Assembly (NCBI GenBank): GCA_002103105.1
Contig: DAAY01000003.1
Span: 633,796 to 697,795 of the forward strand
DNA from: Candidatus Gastranaerophilales bacterium HUM_1
Lineage (GTDB): Bacteria; Cyanobacteriota; Vampirovibrionia; Gastranaerophilales; Gastranaerophilaceae
DNA: 64,000 nucleotides
Direction: 5' to 3'
Shown: positions 60,282 through 64,000 of the stretch, in pieces
Position numbering within the stretch: the first letter of the stretch is position 1
Layout: each line of letters begins with the position of its first letter
The notes under the pieces: generated by a model
Seen by the model: only the letters and a program-made list of their open reading frames with translations
Databases searched by the model: none
Told to the model about the DNA's origin: nothing
Made by a program: the position numbers and the translations under genes

Positions 60282-61976
60282 ATGTCATTACCAAACGTAG
60301 CATATTTTTCAATGGAAATAGCTATGGATCAATCTTTAAGCACTTATTCAGGTGGTTTAGGTTTCTTAGCTGGATCTCATATGCTTTCAGCAGGTTATTT
60401 ACAAATGCCGATGGTCGGGGTTACTATGTTATGGTCATACGGTTATTATGATCAAAGAATTGATCATTCTGGCAATGTTGAAGTTGCTTATATTAGAAAA
60501 TATTATGATTTCTTAACTGATATTAATGTTCAAACTGAAGTTGAATGTTTTGGTGAAAAAGTTAAAGTTAAGGCTTATAAAGTAGAACCAGAATTATTTG
60601 GAACTTGTCCTGTATATTTGTTAACAACTGATATCGAAGGAAACAGTGATTGGGCTAAGAGCATTTCATACAAATTGTATGATGGAAATGAAAAAATCCG
60701 TATCGCTCAAGAAACAATTCTTGGTATTGCTGGTGTAAGAATCTTGCAACAAGTTGGATACAATTTTGATGTTATCCATATGAACGAAGGTCATGCTCTT
60801 CCTGCTGCATTTGAATTGTTAAGACAATACAATGGGGATTTGGAAGAAGTTAAAAAACGCACAGTATTTACAACTCACACACCAGTTGCTGCTGGTAATG
60901 AAGTTCACTGGGTTGATAGATTACTTGAAGGTGGATTCTTTGCTGGTGCAAGCCGTGACACAGCAGTTAATTTAGGTGGAGAAAACTTCTCATTGACAGT
61001 TGCTGCTTTGAGAATGTCTAGAATCGCAAATGCTGTTTCTCAATTACACGGTTTAGTTGCAAACAAAATGTGGGAATGGGTTGATGGAAGATGCCCAATT
61101 AGAGCAATCACTAACGCTGTAAATCTTCAATATTGGCAAGATAAGAGAGTTAAAGATGCTCAAAATGATCCAGAAAAATTATTAGCTGTAAAACGTGAAA
61201 TGAAATCTGAATTATTTAAATATATTGCTAACGTTGCAGGTAAGAGATTTGACCCAGATGTTTTAACAATTACTTGGGCAAGAAGATTTGCAGACTACAA
61301 ACGTGCTTGGTTAATCTTGATGGATAAAGATAGAATTGGCAAGTTGTTAGATGAAAATAAAGTTCAAATCATTTTCGCTGGAAAATTCCACCCAGATGAT
61401 GTTATGGGTAAAGAAATGTTTAACAAATTGTTGAATAGATCTCACTCATTGAAAAATGTAGTTGTTCTTCCTGGATACGAACTTCAATTGTCAGGCATGT
61501 TGAAACGTGGTACTGATGTATGGTTGAATACTCCACTAAGACCATTTGAGGCTTCTGGAACTTCAGGCATGTCAGCTAACGCTAATGGTGCAATCCACTT
61601 ATCTATTTATGATGGTTGGACTGTTGAAGGTACATTCTCAGGTATCAATGGTTATGCTATTGAGTATCCAGAAATAGATGATGAAATGTCATGGGAAGAA
61701 AGACATTGGAAAGATCACAAGTGCTTGATGAGCATTATTGAAGATCAAATTATTCCAACATACTATGATAACAAACCAGAATGGGCTAGATTGATGCGTC
61801 AAGCTATCAGAACATCTGAAGCTTACTTCAATTCTGACAGAATGGTAATTGAATACTACAACAGATTGTATAAACCAATTGCTCATGATGATGAATGCTC
61901 TGGTGGTAAAAAACAAGAAATGAATATTAAAGAAGCTCCAACTTTTGATGCTTGGACATTCTCAAATATTAAATAA
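60282..61976 (+). CDS. Alpha-glucan phosphorylase homolog (GT35) lacking the PLP lysine
   Basis: The 564-residue protein matches short-type alpha-glucan phosphorylases: VAYFSMEIAMDQSLSTYSGG and GLGFLAGSHMLSA at the start, IHMNEGHALPAAFELL, TTHTPVAAGNEVHW, the phosphate-binding WARRFADYKRAW, and EASGTSGMSANANGAIHLSIYDGW. In the family the last motif reads GTSxMK, with the Lys holding PLP; here that position is Ser431. Either the enzyme does not use PLP, and so may act as another type of glucosyltransferase, or it is inactive. It lies with the GH57 enzyme in a genome that probably stores glycogen. GAGAGG precedes the ATG; a terminator follows. Confidence 0.82.
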   Translation: MSLPNVAYFSMEIAMDQSLSTYSGGLGFLAGSHMLSAGYLQMPMVGVTMLWSYGYYDQRIDHSGNVEVAYIRKYYDFLTDINVQTEVECFGEKVKVKAYKVEPELFGTCPVYLLTTDIEGNSDWAKSISYKLYDGNEKIRIAQETILGIAGVRILQQVGYNFDVIHMNEGHALPAAFELLRQYNGDLEEVKKRTVFTTHTPVAAGNEVHWVDRLLEGGFFAGASRDTAVNLGGENFSLTVAALRMSRIANAVSQLHGLVANKMWEWVDGRCPIRAITNAVNLQYWQDKRVKDAQNDPEKLLAVKREMKSELFKYIANVAGKRFDPDVLTITWARRFADYKRAWLILMDKDRIGKLLDENKVQIIFAGKFHPDDVMGKEMFNKLLNRSHSLKNVVVLPGYELQLSGMLKRGTDVWLNTPLRPFEASGTSGMSANANGAIHLSIYDGWTVEGTFSGINGYAIEYPEIDDEMSWEERHWKDHKCLMSIIEDQIIPTYYDNKPEWARLMRQAIRTSEAYFNSDRMVIEYYNRLYKPIAHDDECSGGKKQEMNIKEAPTFDAWTFSNIK

Positions 61977-61996
61977 CTTGTAAAATAGATGAAAAT

Positions 61997-62036
61997 AGAG
62001 CACTTAGTTAATTTTTAACTAAGTGCTCTTCTTTTT
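61997..62036 (+). terminator. Intrinsic terminator after the phosphorylase-like gene
   Basis: GAGCACTTAGTTA pairs with TAACTAAGTGCTC (13 bp) around a 5-base loop, followed by TTCTTTTT. Confidence 0.92.
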
Positions 62037-62143
62037 GTAGGTAAATATTATTACAGAATGTTACGGAAATTCCAATTTCTGAAATTCCTAATAAAAATAA
62101 GCCTTTATTAATATGAGAGCTAATAAATCTTAAGGAGTCAGAG

Positions 62144-63496
62144 ATGGCATTTCAAGTTCGTAATGACTTGTTTATTAAAAACAACCAGATAAAACGTCGG
62201 GATACAGAGAATAATGGACAAGGGGTACAAGCACCTCACAATGCCCAACCTCAATCTTCTGCTCAGCAGGTTGTCATTATTCAACAGGTACAGCCTAATA
62301 TGGCTACACAATCAACGTCTGGTGGTTGGGGAGCGAAATTGAACTCGGTTCTTTCATCTTTAGGTGTTGGTTCTACTAAAGCTGCTAAATCAACAACTGC
62401 TACTCCAAAAACAACATCTAGTTCTTCAACAAGTTCAACTGGAGCTACAAATTCTACTGGCTCATTAAACTTGTCAAAAGAAGTTTCAATGGATAATTTG
62501 AAAACTTTGGATGGCATGGTTAATGATTGGGATGCGAAGTTAAAAGAAAATGTTGCTAAACAAAAAGAACTTGGTGATACTTCTGAATTAAAAACTCAAA
62601 ATGATGATTTGAAATCCGAGACGTCTCAACTTGAATCAGATTTGTCCGCAAAAGAAAAAGAATTAGGCGAAGCTGGTAAACAAGTTAAAGAAAAAAGTTC
62701 CGAATATAGTAAAGCTCAAAATAAAACGAAGAGTATTGAAGGTAAATTGAACTCTAAAAAAGCAGAGCGAGATAATGCTCAAAAAGGTGTTGATACCGCT
62801 CAATCTGCTGTAGATTCTGCTCAAAGCGAGCTTGATGGCATAACTGGACAAATTTCAGATTTAGAATCTCAATTGGGGTCTTGTTCTGAAGAGGAAAAAT
62901 CTGCTATTCAATCTAAGATTGATGCCTTAAAGGCAAAACAAAGCAAGGCTCAAGAAAAATTAGATAAAGCAAATGAAGATTTGGCTAAGGCACAGGAAAA
63001 ACTTGACAAAGCAGAACAAGAAGTTGATTCTCTTCAAGAAGAATATGATACTGCAAAAGCCGATGAAGATACTGCTAAAGAAGCATTGGATGAAGCAAAA
63101 GATAAAGAAACCGAAGTAAAAGACGAAAAACAAGATATAGAAGATAATATTGATAAAAATAAAGAAACGATTCAAGAAAACGAAAAACAAATTTCAGAAT
63201 CAGAAAAAACTTTAGATGAATTAAAAACAGAATATGATACATTGTATTCTCAATCCCAAGAAATTCGTTGTACGGCACAAGAAGTTATGGATAAATTGAG
63301 TGAAAAAGAAGGGAAAACACCTGAACAAATTGGTGCTCAATTGAATAAACCAGGGCTTCCAACTTATCAAACGGATGATATTATTAAAAATGAAAATGGT
63401 ACATATTCATCTCAACCACATAGTCAACTTCAAGGTGGAGAATGGGTATATTATGGAAGTAAATATTCTAAAAAATATCCAGAAGATAAAAATTAA
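62144..63496 (+). CDS. Long coiled-coil orphan protein
   Basis: The 450-residue protein has a polar Gln/Ser/Thr-rich N-terminal region (~1-105) and then a long coiled coil (~120-400) of heptads such as KAQEKLDKANEDLAKAQEKL, interrupted at SQLGSCSEEEKSAI where the helix may fold back. The end (QTDDIIKNENGTYSSQPHSQ to GEWVYYGSKYSKKY) is globular or an anchor. There is no signal peptide or membrane helix. SMC-like similarity is likely only compositional, since no Walker motifs are present. AAGGAG precedes the ATG. Confidence 0.7.
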   Translation: MAFQVRNDLFIKNNQIKRRDTENNGQGVQAPHNAQPQSSAQQVVIIQQVQPNMATQSTSGGWGAKLNSVLSSLGVGSTKAAKSTTATPKTTSSSSTSSTGATNSTGSLNLSKEVSMDNLKTLDGMVNDWDAKLKENVAKQKELGDTSELKTQNDDLKSETSQLESDLSAKEKELGEAGKQVKEKSSEYSKAQNKTKSIEGKLNSKKAERDNAQKGVDTAQSAVDSAQSELDGITGQISDLESQLGSCSEEEKSAIQSKIDALKAKQSKAQEKLDKANEDLAKAQEKLDKAEQEVDSLQEEYDTAKADEDTAKEALDEAKDKETEVKDEKQDIEDNIDKNKETIQENEKQISESEKTLDELKTEYDTLYSQSQEIRCTAQEVMDKLSEKEGKTPEQIGAQLNKPGLPTYQTDDIIKNENGTYSSQPHSQLQGGEWVYYGSKYSKKYPEDKN

Positions 63497-63732
63497 TTTT
63501 ACCCTTCAATAATCAATATAGGTTAAAACCCTTAATGTGCAATATATTTCCGTCATTGTAACGAAATATTAAATTAATAAAACAAAGGGGTTGAAATCAA
63601 AATTTTTTAGATGTACTATATCAAATGTGCAGCGAATGAGTTGCACTTCAGAAATTTTTAAAACCAGATACTTAGATTTTTTCTAACAAACGAAAGTTTT
63701 ATAAAGTTAAAGAAAAAGATAAAAATTATCAC

Positions 63733-63760
63733 TTGACATTAAAAGTTTAGATGGTAAGAT
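63733..63760 (+). promoter_or_regulatory. Strong sigma70-type promoter
   Basis: A consensus -35 TTGACA (63733-63738) and a -10-like TAAGAT (63755-63760) are 16 bases apart. This is the best consensus promoter in the window and heads a structured non-coding leader. Confidence 0.65.
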
Positions 63761-63764
63761 AAGG

Positions 63765-64000
63765 AAACCGACAGAGTTCGGGAGAGAAACCCGATAGCAA
63801 AGCAATCTATGAGATTGCAAAGCGTTGGAGTCAAGAAATAAATCGGACATTGAAAATAGAATAGCTGAAAACGAGTGTGAGCAATATGAAAATATTGCAA
63901 GCAAAATAAACTTGTTAATTTCGAAAATGATTCACAAGACAAAATGATAGCGAAAGCTAGTAAAACGAAGTCGAGCTGATTATTTAGTTAGCCCTAAATA
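63765..64000 (+). ncRNA. Structured leader, possibly of an rRNA operon
   Basis: The transcript from the promoter at 63733 has several hairpins, and a stretch CATTGAAAATAGAATAG (63848-63865) resembles the 'TTTGAAAACTGAATA' segment common in leaders and spacers of rRNA operons. The 16S start is not reached. A free-standing small RNA is the alternative. No match to tmRNA, RNase P RNA or SRP RNA hallmarks is visible. Confidence 0.35.

Larger units (their letters stand above)
63497..64000. other. Non-coding stretch to the window edge
   Basis: No credible coding frame is present. The left ~235 bases are AT-rich with no recognisable element. From 63733 a strong promoter is followed by structured sequence with hairpins (CGGG/CCCG near 63778-63793; GCAATCT/AGATTGC near 63804-63820; TTATTTAG/CTAAATA at the edge). 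Confidence 0.6.

Noticed and set aside
63765..64000. tmRNA or RNase P RNA
   Set aside because: Characteristic tmRNA ends or the GAGGAAAGTCC core of RNase P RNA are not visible in the stretch available.

Overview
The window is AT-rich (about one third G+C by eye), compactly coded on both strands, and looks like a chromosome segment of a gut-type, outer-membrane-bearing bacterium with strong affinities to the non-photosynthetic cyanobacterial relatives (Gastranaerophilales/Melainabacteria, 'Vampirovibrionia'). This placement is inference. It rests on an outer membrane toolkit (heptose-7-phosphate kinase, O-antigen-ligase-like protein, MlaA-like protein, autotransporter) together with an SLH-domain envelope protein, DUF4330, a GH57/DUF3536 amylase-like enzyme and the run of housekeeping genes. 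It should be tested with marker trees; an Elusimicrobiota-like host is the main alternative.

Layout. 1-2530: end of ssb, then a four-carbon sugar-acid kinase and a PdxA2-like dehydrogenase. 2525-4159: an orphan gene and a repeat-rich gap. 4160-6538: a FeoA-FeoB fusion for ferrous iron uptake. 6876-9852: an LPS/surface-glycan block (heptose kinase, DUF4330, O-antigen ligase). 9901-11174: small orphan genes and a zinc ribbon protein. 11274-14341: an operon yebC - diguanylate cyclase - tsaE - tsaB. 14342-16619: a HExxH protein gene between two ~285-base direct repeats. 16620-20052: an SLH protein and a divergent MlaA-alpha/beta-hydrolase fusion. 20055-23546: a serine biosynthesis block (class V aminotransferase, serA, serB). 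23712-24858: rpmE, a DUF486 protein, and three tRNAs (Thr-UGU, Thr-GGU, Tyr-GUA). 24904-34314: an accessory region rich in effector-like enzymes. 34422-37910: MATE exporter, DUF4186, YbaK, ThyX, Dtd. 38069-40427: a zinc-ribbon/GGYN-rich protein coupled to rimM-trmD. 40429-45058: orphan envelope-type proteins and a GH57 enzyme. 45332-50398: a 1688-residue autotransporter. 50564-53749: a SWIM-SNF2 helicase. 53746-58662: another HExxH protein, an attenuator-controlled orphan membrane protein, small secreted proteins, a VWA lipoprotein and a PLP lyase. 58821-63496: an EF-hand/LysM-like protein, a glucan phosphorylase homolog and a coiled-coil protein. 63733-64000: a strong promoter and structured leader that may belong to an rRNA operon starting beyond the edge.

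The most interesting signals are these. (1) A textbook tryptophan-type transcription attenuator (leader peptide with tandem Trp codons, three mutually exclusive hairpins, terminator with U-run) sits at 54661-54841, not upstream of trp genes but upstream of an uncharacterised membrane protein that itself contains no tryptophan. (2) A run of effector-like proteins with ADP-ribosyltransferase, calpain-like, HExxH-peptidase and RelE-like signatures lies between 24904 and 33854, with related HExxH proteins elsewhere in the window. (3) An MlaA-like domain is fused to an alpha/beta hydrolase. (4) A glucan phosphorylase homolog has Ser in place of the PLP-binding Lys.
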